Below are positions 35,932 to 47,282 of a DNA stretch of 64,000 nucleotides, piece after piece. This DNA comes from Diadophis punctatus similis (Eukaryota > Chordata > Lepidosauria > Squamata > Dipsadidae): contig JALIGW010000016.1 in assembly GCA_023053685.1 (NCBI GenBank), positions 11,624,780-11,688,779 of the forward strand, read 5' to 3'. Under the pieces are notes generated by a model. The model searched no databases. It saw only the letters and a program-made list of their open reading frames with translations, and was not told where the DNA came from. The position numbers were made by a program, and so were the translations under genes. The first letter of the stretch is position 1, and every line of letters begins with the position of its first letter.

Positions 35932-36004
35932 GACAATTACTGTATACAATATATACTGTATACACTATTTACACTGTATACACTGTATACACTTTATATA
36001 TACT
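35932..36004. repeat. (TATACACTG)n-like short repeat
   Basis: Several imperfect TGTATACAC units just before an L2-like LINE. Confidence 0.6.
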
Positions 36005-36618
36005 GTCATCTGCACCCCTATAACTGTCTGGTTCGGTTCTGCAACCCAACAAGACAGACACAGACTTCAGAGGATAATCAGAACTGCAGAAAAAACAATT
36101 ACTGCCAACCTGCCTTCCATTGAGGACCTGTATACTGCACGAGTCAAAAAGAGGGCCGTGAAAATATTTACAGACCCCTCACATCCTGGACACAAACTGT
36201 TTCAACTCCTACCCTCAAAACGACGCTATAGAGCACTGCACATCAAGACAACTAGACACAAGAACAGTTTTTCCCGAACGCCATCACTCTGCTAAACAAA
36301 TAATTCCCTCACCGCTGTCAAATTATTCACTAAGGCTGCATTACTATTACTATTAGTCTTCTCATCGTTCCTATCACCCATCTCCTCCCACTTATGACTG
36401 TATGACTGTAACTTGTTGCTTGTATCCTTACGATTTATATTAATATTGATTGTTTCCTGATTGCTTATTTGTACCCTATGACAATCATTAAGTGTTGTAC
36501 CTCATGATTCTTGACAAATGTATCTTTTCTTTTATGTACACTGAGAGCATATGCACCGAAGACAAATTCCTTGTGTGTCCAATCAGACTTGGCCAATAAA
36601 GAATTCTATTCTACAATA
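36005..36618 (+). mobile_element. L2-like LINE 3' end
   Basis: The frame encodes VWFGSATQQDRH, IIRTAEKTITANLPSIEDLY, KIFTDPSHPGHKLFQLLPSK and a broken end, then a 3' UTR finishing CTTGGCCAATAAAGAATTCT. Compared with the copy at 41930 it is very similar and carries a one-base loss near 36271. Confidence 0.8.
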
Positions 36619-37142
36619 CATAACACAAATAATACCCAGTTCAGTGCAATTCAGACCCAAATCAAAGCATTCCTGACAGATGGTGATCTAGTCTCCTGAT
36701 CAAATAGCATACCATGTCTCTGCACTTGGTCTAACTGTCCAATTGCTCTTATTACTCAGAAAGTTTTTAGTTAACATTCCGTCAGACTCTTGCAACATTT
36801 TTCCATGGATGCATCCAGAAGTATAGGCCTTATCTTCTCTCAACTTCTGGATGCATAAAAGGCATCCAGATTAAGTCAAGCTCTTCTGCTATTTTCACAC
36901 TTCAGGAAGTTACCAACACAACCATGGCAGCATCCAACTCATGCAACTGCCAGCTGAACGATGAGTCTCCTTTCTGGCACATAGCTGAATACAGAAGATA
37001 ATTCTTATTGCCAGACACTGAATGCTTTGTTTTGCCACCTCAGTTCTATACCTAACACTCTCTCTTTACAGAAATAAAAAGTCCTTGAATGTTTCTGCAT
37101 GGCTTTTCGGGTTAACGGCCACTATAATGTTGATGCTCTGGG
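36619..37142. other. Unannotated stretch
   Basis: An inverse pair CATCCAGAAG/CTTCTGGATG near 36812-36855 is the only structure noticed. Confidence 0.35.
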
Positions 37143-37335
37143 CAGGGATGAATTGCTATCGGTTCGGCCCGGCCCGGTATGGGCGTACCGGTAGCGGCAG
37201 CCACTGGGAGTTCAGAGAACCGGTAGCAGTGGCAGTGTGAGGCTCTGCCCACCCACCTGGACATTGCCATTTTCTTTTTTTTTAACCCTCTGCGCATGCG
37301 CAAAGCCTTCTGCGCATGCGTAGAGAGTGAAATAG
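37143..37335. mobile_element. hAT MITE with hairpin core, truncated
   Basis: CAGGGATGAATTGCTATCGG starts it. CCCTCTGCGCATGCGCAAAG at 37287-37306 is the core. The right half after 37335 is lost. The inverse-oriented relative is at 53313. Confidence 0.8.
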
Positions 37336-37504
37336 CGTGTGCTTCCAAACCGATAGGGACTTGTGTACCTAATTTTTTTTAAATGTAAATATGGTGGCAT
37401 GCTGTCATAATGAAAATGAGGAAGTGGAGATCAGGAGAAGTCAAGATTCTTTCAGGCTGCTTTTTCAAGTAATAAGCAAAGATGTGTTGCTGTTTCATAT
37501 ACAG

Positions 37505-37761
37505 CAGGGGTGAAATGCTCGTGCCTGTCGGTCGTCGGAGAGCCGGTTGCGAAGGCAGCGGGAGGCTCCGCCCACCCGCCGGGACACCACCATTTGAGTT
37601 ATTTTACCCTCTGCGCATGCGCAAAGCGTTCTGTGCATGCGCAGAGGGTAAAAGAACTCAAATGGCGGTGTCCGGGCGGGTGGGCGGAGCGTCGTGCTGC
37701 CTTTGCAATCTGCTCTCTGATGACCGACAGGCATGAGCGAACCGGGAGCATTTCACCCCTG
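37505..37761. mobile_element. hAT foldback MITE, GTGAAAT family, complete
   Basis: CAGGGGTGAAATGCTCGTGC and its inverse GAGCATTTCACCCCTG are flanked exactly by ATATACAG at 37497-37504 and 37762-37769. The centre has TGCGCATGCGCA at 37612-37623 and TGTGCATGCGCA at 37632-37643. Confidence 0.93.
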
Positions 37762-37769
37762 ATATACAG

Positions 37770-38229
37770 CAATTGCAAATGGGCTTTACTGAAACGGTTT
37801 TCACTTATAAATCACCCATTACCTTATGTTGTAATTTTGTCTATTAATAAGACGGCTGCTGCACCTTTGCCTGGAAAACAAACTTCTCTTTTGACTTTTA
37901 CTGGTTCTTTTCATGCATGGCTTGGCACAATTCAAAGGCAGATTTCTTCCCTTAATGTTGCTGAAAGGATTTATGGTTCATTAAGGGGGGGGGGAGAGAA
38001 AGCAACATGCATTTTAGTACAACGTGGGGTAAAATTTTTCTGACAAAAGCCATGGGAGAGGCGGAGGGGAAGAAAGAAAGAGGAAATAAATAACAAATTT
38101 ATTCTAAGAGCCCGCAGAATTATATATAGCTGACATCAGTAAGACTCTAACATTTCATAGAACGAATCTAACATATCTAACCCCCAACAAGAAAATCCCA
38201 CATACTACTAACTCAAGCACAGGTAGTTA
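37770..38229. other. Unannotated stretch
   Basis: No domain is recognisable in the plus-strand frames here. A G run lies near 37986. Confidence 0.35.
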
Positions 38230-38713
38230 CTGTATTTTTTGGAGTATAAGACGCACCGGAGTATAAGACGCACCTTAGTTTTGGGGGAGGAAAATAGGGG
38301 AAAACAATCTGCCTACCAGGTATTCATCTGGCTAGCATCCTTAGTCTGGTCAGCTTCAGCACATTATTTTATCTCCTGGTTAGGACTTAAAAAAACTTTC
38401 TTCTGAGAGTAACAATGAAAGAGCCTGCAAGCCAGTAAGAGCTGGGAAGATCGTTAGCACCTGGTTAGGGCTAGAAAACAACTTCTTTGGAGCAAGTAGA
38501 GCAATGAAAAAAAACCCTGCAAAGACTTAGGGCTGGAAAACATTCTCTGGAGAGAGTAACAATGAAAAAGCCTGCAAGGTAAGAGCTGGGAAGATCTGTT
38601 AGCACCTAGTTAGGGCTGGAAAAAAAAAGCTACATTCGAAGTATAAGACGCACCTGAATTTTCAGCCACTTTTAGGGAGGAAAAAGGTGTGTCTTATACT
38701 CCGAAAAATACGG
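38230..38713. mobile_element. Mariner-type MITE, GTATAAGACGC ends
   Basis: CTGTATTTTTTGGAG to CCGAAAAATACGG with TA on both sides. Its interior is the reverse complement of the copy at 32022. Confidence 0.87.
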
Positions 38714-38789
38714 TAAGTGGACACTGCAGTGGTTAAGGAAACTAATGGTTTGCTATGCGCTGATTTTTCCAAAAAACAGAAGTAAATGC

Positions 38790-39000
38790 CAGCTTTTTAA
38801 AAAAAACCCAACATAAAACGTGGTCACGTGACCGTGGAATGCTACAGATTTCTGAAAATGTGGGCCGGATGCAGAGCACACAATATGCAACCATGTGGTC
38901 ACAGGGAGGGAGCAGTCATTAAAACGTTAGAAGCAGTTCATAAGTACCACCAGGGAGGGCTTTCGTAACTTTGGACTGGTTATAAGTTGGGAACTATTAG
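38790..39000. mobile_element. Mariner-type MITE fragment
   Basis: CGTGGTCACGTGACCGTGG, GCAACCATGTGGTCAC and a GGTTATAAGTTGGGAACTA end match the 11955/54608 group. Confidence 0.55.
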
Positions 39001-39009
39001 CATGCTATC

Positions 39010-39160
39010 TCAAAGGTGCTTTTTCCAGAAGGTAATTGGTGTTTCTTGGGGGTTTTTTTCCCCTTTGAAAATGATCCACTTTTCCTCCTAAGAAGCATTT
39101 TCAGTTCTGACTGAATGGTGGGGAATGAAAGGATTTATATTATTTGCAAGGGGGACCCAT
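39010..39160 (+). repeat. Interspersed module (CTCAAAGGTGCTTTTTC)
   Basis: Diverged copy of the repeat at 17665 and 51255, ending TGACTGAATGGTGGGGAATG. Confidence 0.45.
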
Positions 39161-39179
39161 GACCAGCAGTTAAAAACAC

Positions 39180-39640
39180 TGAGCTTATTAATATTTATTA
39201 TTTATTTATTATTAGGTTCTTCTATGCCGCCCTACTCCCTAAGGACTCAGGGTGGCGTACAACATTTTAAAAGAACACTAAACAATAAACATTCATTTAA
39301 AAACAATTTTAAAACATTAAAAAAGTTAAAAGACGTTCAACAACATACATACCGGGGGAGATCTCAGATAAAAACTAGTCTCAAACGCCTGCCTGCAGGA
39401 AGAGCCATGTTTTGATGGCTTTCCAGAAGGCCAGCAGGGTGGGGATGATTCGGATCTCTGGGGGAAGTTGGTTCCAGAGCACGCCCCCCCCCACAGAGAA
39501 GGCCCCCCCTAGGGCCTGCCAGCCGGCATTGTTTGGCTGACGGGACCTGGAGGAGACCCACTTTGTGGGCCCTAACCGGTCAGAAGGAAGTATGAGGCAG
39601 AATGCGGTCCCGGAGGTAACCTGGCCCTAAGCCATGTAGC
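39180..39640 (-). mobile_element. Jockey-group LINE C-terminal end, minus strand
   Basis: Inverse of the 30800 family. The minus strand reads VPSAKQCRLAGPR and a broken remainder, with a UTR containing the inverse of GCCCTGAGTCC. Frameshifts are present. Confidence 0.72.
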
Positions 39641-39979
39641 TTATTGGCTGGGGAGCTGACAGCTCCAGGTTTGAGACCTGACTGTCGCGCAACGGGTGAG
39701 CTTCCATTCTTGCCACAGCTCCTGACCACCTAGCAATTTGAAAGCATGAAAATGCAAGTAGATAAATAGGTACCACTTTGGTGGGAAGGTAACAGCGTTC
39801 TGTGTTTCACCACACACTCTGTGTTGCAGTGTGATGTCATGCTGACAACATGACCACAGAAATGTCTTTGGACAACACTGGCTCTCGTCGGTTGTTAGTT
39901 CTGAGAAATCGTTGAAGCCACTTGGGGATTTATCTGTACCCTCAGGGTCACCTGAATCAGAGTGCTAATGGGTGTGGAA
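39641..39979. other. Unannotated stretch
   Basis: It starts with sequence like a tRNA-type head (GACTGTCGCGCAACGGGTGAG) but no body could be aligned. Confidence 0.3.
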
Positions 39980-40145
39980 CAGAGGTGGATTCCTGCCGGT
40001 ATGCTCTTACCTGTTGGTTGCCGCAGAACCGAAGAAGCCGGTGGTGTTCACGGCGCGAGGCTTCCCCCGCCCACTTTCCCCCGCCCGCCTAGACGCCGCC
40101 ATTTGTGTTCTTTTGCCCTCTGTGCATGCGCTCACAGCGTCTTTT
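39980..40145. mobile_element. hAT foldback MITE, left half
   Basis: CAGAGGTGGATTCCTGCCGG through CCATTTGTGTTCTTTTGCCC matches the left arm of the 33839 element and stops in the core. Confidence 0.75.
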
Positions 40146-41929
40146 GTGTGGCATGGCATAGAAAAATTGTACAATAAATACATTTAGAAGATACGCTGAG
40201 ATAGTAATTGGGTTCAAATTTCATGATAATTGTTCAATAAGCCACATTTGGTTAGACTCATGAAAAACATAAGACTGTAAGCCATGATTTACAAATCATC
40301 AGTGTTTAATACACTGGACCTATCCCAAACAATACAGATTATGGTTTGTTGCAATATGTAAATTTAGCCAATAAGTAAAATTTTAGTGTTCAGTAAATTT
40401 ATCAATGAATAATATATATTTGGTCAATGACCAGCAAAATTTAAAAACAAAAGAGAATAGAGTGAAGCAAATAAATACAATAATATACTAACAACTAGCA
40501 AAATAAATTGCATAGTATAACATCCACTTCTCTATTACTATGTTAATACAGTTGCCATCTGGATAATAAATCTAAAACATTAATAGGTATAAAATAAAAA
40601 CTATTCTTTTCAATTCTAACCCAATGCACAAGTTGGTATTTCTGACCGACTATATTGCATTGAATGAGATGTCAAAAATCGATTGAACTCATAGAAGACC
40701 AAAGACAGAACAAATGCCACCTTTACATGAAACCTTTAATCCCTTACATTTTTGGGTTATTGACAATTTTTAAAAATGTATCAAAAAGTTTGGAGAATTT
40801 GATTGCTGCTACTTATGGTAGGTTATATTTTCCTTACCCGAAGCCTTTTAAATATTGTGAAACACTCCAGGTTGGCAAAGATTGATTTTGAAAACTATAA
40901 TATCTGTTGCAAACAGGACCAAACACAAAACTCTAGGAAGGTTACTAATAACTTTTTAAGAAAACATTTCTCAGATTGTCTTGCGGAGAGAGAAAAATAA
41001 ATCTAAAGGTTTTAGAGTTTCTACGCTGACATGACTTCTCTTAAATGAATTTGTCAGGCAAGGAATGAACTTGCTCCTTGAAAGGATATGAAACAGATCC
41101 TAGGATCTGTTGTCTGAATTCATAAAACAGATGGTCCACAATGTTTGGCAAAAAAAAAAATATGCTTGAAGGAAAGTTCCCGGCTGCAAAGCAAAACAAT
41201 ACAAAACATAAAACGAGAGAAGAAAACAGCCCAAATGAGAAATGCATTCAGTTGAACCAGGCATAATATAAGTGTTTCTTAACCTTGTTAATTCTAAGCG
41301 TTTGCTAATGTTTCTTTTCTCTGTAACTTTATTTAGCAATGTGGATTGAAGTAAATCTTATGCTCAAGGAGCTGTGGTACACGACTGATTATTTTGGCTT
41401 AATCAATCCTAAAAACATTGTATTTATTTTAACAGATGAAATACTGTACACAGCCACACAGCATGTATAATCATGATACAACAAAAATGTTTTTCAGAAG
41501 TCTAAAATCTGCCTTGCATAAATAAAACTTGTGTATAGTACAAGAGTGTAATCTGTCATTTTCAAAGGAGTCTGAAACTTTATGTGACTTACTTTGAAGA
41601 AAATTCACCTGCCTCAATTTTATTGACTTCTGACAAAAATACGTTCAAATTACTCAGTGCATCAATTGCAACTGATTACATGATGAATGTTCATTAGTAA
41701 ATTTCAGGTTGTAAATGAGGACTGCAACATGGATCATTTACAGCTTTCTTCTTTAATTTCTTTTTTCATGGACTGTTATTCATTATCTTTATGGTGAAAT
41801 CTTCGACTTGCTTATATTTAAGCAAGTGCTATTAAATGTAAACAGAATCATGTGGATTGTGAATTTCAATTCACAGTTCATGGAACTAAGTGTTTACAGG
41901 TTTTCTTAAGGCAATCATTTACCATCCAT
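40146..41929. other. Longest stretch without recognised repeats
   Basis: About 1.8 kb of AT-rich sequence with no transposon ends, simple repeats or coding motifs noticed. Short frames here have no domain similarity that I can see. Confidence 0.4.
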
Positions 41930-42459
41930 AGAACTGCAGAAAAAACAATTTCTACCAACCTGCCTTCCATTGAGGACCTGTATACTGCACGAGTCAAAAA
42001 GAGGGCCGTGAAAATATTTACTGACCCCTCGCATCCTGGACATAAATTGTTTCAACTCCTACCCTCAAAACGACGCTATAGAGCACTGCACACCAAGACA
42101 ACTAGACACAAGAACAGTTTTTCCCCGAACGCCATCACTCTGCTAAACAAATAATTCCCTCACCACTGTCACACTATTCACTAAGGCTGCAATACTATTG
42201 CTATTAGTCTTCTCATCGTTCCTATCACCCATCTCCTCCCACTTATGACTGTATGACTGTAACTTGTTGCTTGTATCCTTATGATTTATATTAATATTGA
42301 TTGTTTCTTGATTGCTTATTTCTACCCTATGACAATCATTAAGTGTTGTCCCTTATGATTCTTGACGAATGTATCTTGTCTTTTTATGTACACTGAGAGC
42401 ATATGCACCGAAGACAAATTCCTTGTGTGTCCAATCACACTTGGCCAAGAAAGAATTCT
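41930..42459 (+). mobile_element. L2-like LINE 3' end
   Basis: The frame KTISTNLPSIEDLYTARVKK continues to KNSFSPNAITLLNK and a stop, followed by the same 3' UTR as at 36005. The reading frame is intact over its length, implying a recent insertion. It is 5'-truncated. Confidence 0.82.
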
Positions 42460-42527
42460 ATTCTATTCTATTCTATTCTATTCTATTCTATTCTATTCTA
42501 TTCTATTCTATTCTATTCTATTCTATT
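42460..42527. repeat. (TTCTA)n tail
   Basis: About 13 pentanucleotide units grown from the LINE 3' end. Confidence 0.95.
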
Positions 42528-42659
42528 TTACAAGGTTAGAATTGCTCAAGCAGGTTTTTTTTTTGGCATCGTACTACGTTCACTAAATATTTTTTACCAG
42601 TACTTGCACCGAACCCAGGATACGTAAAACTGTTTTGGGAAATCTTTTCCCTAGTTTTC

Positions 42660-42865
42660 TTCACTAGATGAAGTTAGGTGCAGCGATTGGGGCATCAGGC
42701 TAGAAACTGGGAGACTGTGAACTCTAGTTCTACCTGGGGCACAAAACCAACTAGGTGACTTTGGGCCAGTCACTCTCAGCCCTAGGAAAAAGGCAGTGGC
42801 AAACCATTACTAAAAACTGCTCAAGAAAACTTCAGGGACTCATTCAGGCAATCATGAGAAGTCAT
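42660..42865 (+). mobile_element. tRNA-headed SINE (GAGAGCCAGTTTGG type)
   Basis: GACTTTGGGCCAGTCACTCT and GGCAGTGGCAAACCATTAC are the body motifs; the head is diverged. Confidence 0.72.
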
Positions 42866-42871
42866 CACTAA

Positions 42872-43080
42872 CTCTCCTCTAATAAGGAGAAATTTTCTGA
42901 CAGTGAGAGCAATCAACCAATGGAACAGACGTTGCCTTCCGAAGTTGTGGGAGATTCATCACTGGAAGCTTTCAAGAAGAGACTGGATTGCCATCTGTCA
43001 GAAATGGTGTAGGGTCTCCTGCTTGGGCAGGGGGTTGGACTAGATGACCTACAAGATCCCTTCCAACTCTGTTAATCTGT
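42872..43080 (+). mobile_element. CR1 LINE 3' end
   Basis: GGAGAAATTTTCTGACAGTG through CCCTTCCAACTCTGTTAATC. Only the last 210 bases remain, directly after a SINE. Confidence 0.85.
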
Positions 43081-43085
43081 TAAAT

Positions 43086-43474
43086 CTCTCTCATGCACAC
43101 AGTTTTCTTCAAGTTTGTCACTGTGTTTCACAAACATGTAAGCAGATTAATTTATATTTAAACCACTAATGTCCCAGTCCTGAAATCTGGAAGCAATTGG
43201 TTAAACACCTGATGTTATTACTCATGCTTAAGACAAAATACAGTCAAAAACAAAGCAGAGCTGCTGTGTAATTTTTGCTCCATGGGTTATAATGTATATT
43301 TCCTTACAGAACAATAAACGTTTCAGGCTTCTTACTGTTAATTCCACATTTGCCTTTGCATTTAGTTATTAACTGTCTCTATGCTTATTACTTATTTAAA
43401 ACAATAGAATCCCACAAGTTCGCCACTATTGCAAACCAGCATGTTTCTAACTGGAATTTTTATGTTTTAGGTTC
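43086..43474. other. Unannotated stretch
   Basis: Nothing recognised. Confidence 0.3.
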
Positions 43475-44135
43475 AAGCCAATTACAGACAGCCCTCAACT
43501 GGGCACGTTTTACAGAGGCACAATTGAGAGCGTTTTAACAAACTGCATCACTGTTTGGTTTGATGGCAGCAGTGCCTCAGATAGAAAGTCCATACAGAGA
43601 GTGGTAAGGACAGCCGAGAAGATTATAGGAAGCTCGCTTCCTGTCATTCAGGGTACTGCTTATAAGCGCTATGTACTTAGAGCTCGACCCATTGTTAGAG
43701 ACCCCACACACCCACTTCACAGTCTGTTTCTGATGCTCCCCTCTGGGAGGAGGTTTCAAAGTATTTCTAGCAGGACTACCAGATTCTGTAACAGCTTTGT
43801 TCCCTATGCCATCCATCTGGTAAACTTGCAAAATTTGTTTTCTTGCCATTTGCATGTACATCCAAACTAGACTGTGTTGTTTCTCCGTGTCTTATAATAT
43901 TTGTGGGTATATGCATAAGTATGTATGTATGTATGTATGTATGTATGTATGTATGTATTTATTGTTTGTTTGTTTGTTTGTTTGTTTGTTTGTTTATTTA
44001 TTTATTTATTTATTTATTCTGTCATGTTTATGTAGTGTATATTGGAGGTGGAGACCCTTTGAGAGCTGCATGCAACGAAATTTCATTTTAATGTATGCCG
44101 ATTCAAAGTGACAATAAAGTTAATCTAAGTCTAAC
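43475..44135 (+). mobile_element. Second L2-like LINE lineage, 3' end
   Basis: The frame reads TNCITVWFDGSSASDRKSIQ, RVVRTAEKIIGSSLP, DPTHPLHSLFLMLPSGRRF and FVPYAIHLVN, then a 3' UTR with GCATGCAACGAAATTTCATT and GACAATAAAGTTAATC. A simple repeat at 43919-44020 lies in the UTR. Confidence 0.78.
43919..44020. repeat. (ATGT)n, (TTTG)n, (TTTA)n
   Basis: Three adjoining tetranucleotide repeats within the LINE 3' UTR. Confidence 0.95.
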
Positions 44136-44455
44136 TGATGACCACAACCGAGACAGAATTTCTATTGCTAAGCAAGGCAATTATTCAGTAAGTCTTGCCC
44201 GATTTTATAACCTTTTCGCCATATTAAATGAATTGCTGCAGTTGTTAAGTGACTCATACAGTTGTTAAGTGACTCTGCCTTTCCCTGTTGACTTGGAAAG
44301 AAGCAGGCTGGGATGTTCGCAAATGGAAATGACATGACCCTGGGATGGTGCAACTGTTGTAAATGCAGGCCGGTAGCCCAGCACCCAAATTTTGATCATA
44401 TGACCATGGGGAAGCTGCAAAGGTTGTAATATGAGGACTGGCTATCAGTTAATAT
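44136..44455. mobile_element. Mariner-type MITE fragment
   Basis: AGTTGTTAAGTGACTCATAC, TTTGATCATATGACCATGGG and ATTTCTATTGCTAAGCAAGG belong to the 11955/54608 group. Confidence 0.65.
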
Positions 44456-44560
44456 TTTTCATCACCATTGTAATTTCAGATGGCCACTAGATGAATAGTT
44501 CTACCTGTTGCCATATTTTATCCTATTTTGATCCAGGATAGGCTGTGCAATTCTGTATAA

Positions 44561-44929
44561 CAGGGGTGTCAAACTCAAGGCCCGTGGGCTGCATCCGGCC
44601 CACGGGGTACTTAGATCTGGCCCATGGGGCTGCTCTGGAAACAGTGAAAGACTGGTCCATGGTGCCTCTGCCAGCAAAAATAGAGCTTGCGAGGGCCACC
44701 TGCGGCTCTCCCGAGCTCCGTTTTTGCTGGCAAAGGGTTGCAGGAGGCCATGGCAACTGAAAACAGAGCTCCAGAGCCTGTTTTTACTAGCAGAGCACTC
44801 AGGCCACCACAGGTGCCCCCGACATGAGTGACATTGAGCTGGCCACGCCCACCCCATCCCCCCCGAGGTCAAGCACAACCCTGATGCAGCCCTCAACGAA
44901 ATCGAGTTTGACACCCCTGCTCTATAACA
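44561..44929. mobile_element. hAT MITE, TGTCAAACTC family
   Basis: CAGGGGTGTCAAACTC and GAGTTTGACACCCCTG are flanked by CTGTATAA at 44553-44560 and CTCTATAA at 44930-44937 (7 of 8). Confidence 0.88.
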
Positions 44930-44937
44930 ACCTAAGC

Positions 44938-45240
44938 TGCTTGTCTTTCTTGTTGCTGCCAGCTCTTCCTGAAGCCAATTTAAGAAGCTGCAATCCAGAC
45001 TGCAGTGATGTGTCAATGGATAGGATTGGTCGGGATAATGGCCTCTAAGCATCTTGATTGTTCATTTCCCTACTTCTTATTCATGCCATCCACGCAAGGG
45101 AAGTCAAACTTTGTTATCTGGCTCATGTATGAATGGGTCTCCTGTTGCCTGCCTTTTCTCCTTCCACATTAGTCCCTTTGCTTTTCCTTTGCTTTCCAAG
45201 ATGTTTACACTTGTAAATCTTATTATAAGCCTTTCTGATG
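44938..45240. other. Unannotated stretch
   Basis: Nothing recognised before the pyrimidine tract. Confidence 0.3.
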
Positions 45241-45283
45241 TTTTTCCCTCCCTTCCTTCCTCCCTCCTTTCTTCTTTCTTTCT

Positions 45284-45347
<64 letters not shown>

Positions 45348-45559
45348 TTCTTTCTTTCTTTCTTTCTTTTTCTTTCTTTCTTCTTCCTTCCTTCCTTCCT
45401 TCCTTTCTTCTTTCTTTCTTTCTTCTTTCTTTCTTTTTCTTTCTTTCTTTTTCTTTCTTCTTCCTTCCTTCCTTCCTTCCTTCCTTCCTTCCTTCCTTCC
45501 TTCCTTCCTTCCTTCCTTCCTTCCTTCCTTCCTCTTTCTCTTTCTCTTTCTCTTTCTCT

Positions 45560-45629
<70 letters not shown>

Positions 45630-45715
45630 TTCCTTCCTTCCTTCCTCCCTCTCTCCCTCTCCCTCTCCCTCTCCCTCTCCCTCCCTCCCTTCCTCCCCCC
45701 CTCTCTCTTTCCCTT
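45241..45715. repeat. (CTTT)n/(CCTT)n/(CTCC)n pyrimidine tract
   Basis: About 475 bases of pure pyrimidine on the plus strand with several changes of unit. Long frames on both strands are repeats of a few residues. Confidence 0.96.
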
Positions 45716-45952
45716 TATTTTTCCATAGTTGCTTAGTGAAAAACAAATACCAGTTATATGTTGTCTTTGATGAGCTTGCTGGTTTTCTTACAGACATTTC
45801 GTCATCAAAGTAAGCAACATCACCAGTGCAGTATCGGTGGGAGTGTTCTTGGTGGTTCCTTGATTAAGCTGCTGTTTATTGGTCGTTTCTTGATTGTTGG
45901 TCTAGTGTTAATCTTAGTGCTAATCTCTGCTCATATGGGTGTTGATTGAGAG
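45716..45952. other. Unannotated; partial interspersed module
   Basis: GGTTTTCTTACAGACATTTC near 45780 is loosely like the repeat at 51255. Confidence 0.3.
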
Positions 45953-46165
45953 CAGCATGGTGGCTTAGTGGTGAAGATGCTTGCTTCCCACTTGAAAGGT
46001 TGAGAGTTCAATCCTAGGTAGTGGGAGATGTTTGTCTCTCAGAATGCAAAGAGAAAATACCTGCTGTGAACTCAGCATAGGCATCAGGAAGGGCATTTGG
46101 TCAGTAAATGCTCAGCTCCATTCAGTTGCCCAACTATACCTTGAATTAAGGGATTAGAGGGTCAT
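45953..46165 (+). mobile_element. tRNA-headed SINE, relative of 19469
   Basis: GCATGGTGGCTTAGTGGTGA head, GAGAGTTCAATCC box and GGAAGGGCATTTGGTCAGTA body. Confidence 0.72.
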
Positions 46166-46342
46166 TAAAATATGGGTGTTGATTGATGGTGGGGAGATTT
46201 TTTTACCTTTTTATTTCCTTCCTTCACTTGACTGTAGATCTGTATCTATAGAAACTTTCTGGCAGTCAAGAACTGATGGTTGAGATTCATAGAGAAAAAG
46301 TAGCATTTGTTCATACTTCATTCCAACATACAGAGAGAAGGA
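46166..46342. other. Unannotated spacer
   Basis: Nothing recognised. Confidence 0.3.
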
Positions 46343-46350
46343 CACACACA

Positions 46351-46444
<94 letters not shown>

Positions 46445-46525
46445 CAGACACAGACACAGACACAGACACAGACACAGACACAGACACAGACACAGACACA
46501 GACACAGAGACACAGAGAGACTGAG
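46343..46525. repeat. Compound (CA)n(GA)n(GACA)n(CACAGA)n repeat
   Basis: Four related simple repeats follow each other without spacers. Confidence 0.96.
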
Positions 46526-46824
46526 CGAAAACTGGACATAATGGTATTTATGAGCTATTGTTGGACTAATTAGAAGGGAAAAATAGAAGCTGGTGACACC
46601 AGCTGAAAACATACAGCAGTAGCCTAGAAGTCCGGGATGAAATGGCCATAGAAGGAAGCAACTAGCCACCGGAGGGGAAAAGTCACACCAGGAACTCTAG
46701 CCAATTGGAGTTAGGAATATTGGTGGAATGGAAAGTCAAAGGCCAATCACTTGTAAGATGGTTTTGGACAGAAAGCACTAGTTTTCACGCAGAGCTTCAA
46801 AACATGGGTTGGGATGCACTTGCT

Positions 46825-46825
<1 letters not shown>
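46526..46825. other. Unannotated spacer
   Basis: Nothing recognised. Confidence 0.3.

Positions 46826-46887
<62 letters not shown>
46826..46887. repeat. (TG)n microsatellite
   Basis: About 30 uninterrupted TG units. Confidence 0.97.
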
Positions 46888-46889
<2 letters not shown>

Positions 46890-47282
46890 ATGAATGTAGG
46901 ATGTTGTCATTCATTCCCGTGCTCAAGGAATGGTATAAAAGGCTTGTTCTGGCAGTGGAACAAAGCAGAAAGCCTCTGATCTATTCCCATTCCACCCCTT
47001 TGCCCTGGGTTCCTTCTTCCAACAAGCCACATTCAGTGTTTTGTGAACTGAACATTTAAACCATTAAGGAAATCAGGAAATCTGGGGTGGGTGGGTGGGG
47101 AAGGTAGCCTGGATGGATGACACTGACTGCAGAGCAACCTGGATCATAGTTTGCATATTCTTTTATTTCAACACAGAAAATTACAGCTTGTGCACAAATG
47201 GCAGCTTATGAGCAAAGATCCTATGATCAGTTGTATAGGTCTGTAGTTCTTCCTTTAAAGTATTTAAATAATAGATTCAAAT
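46888..47282. other. Unannotated stretch
   Basis: Nothing recognised. Confidence 0.3.

Noticed and set aside
45054..45813. Frames of 190-224 codons on both strands
   Set aside because: They are pyrimidine microsatellite translated in several frames.
46343..46525. CRISPR-like array
   Set aside because: It is a compound simple repeat with no spacers, in a vertebrate genome.
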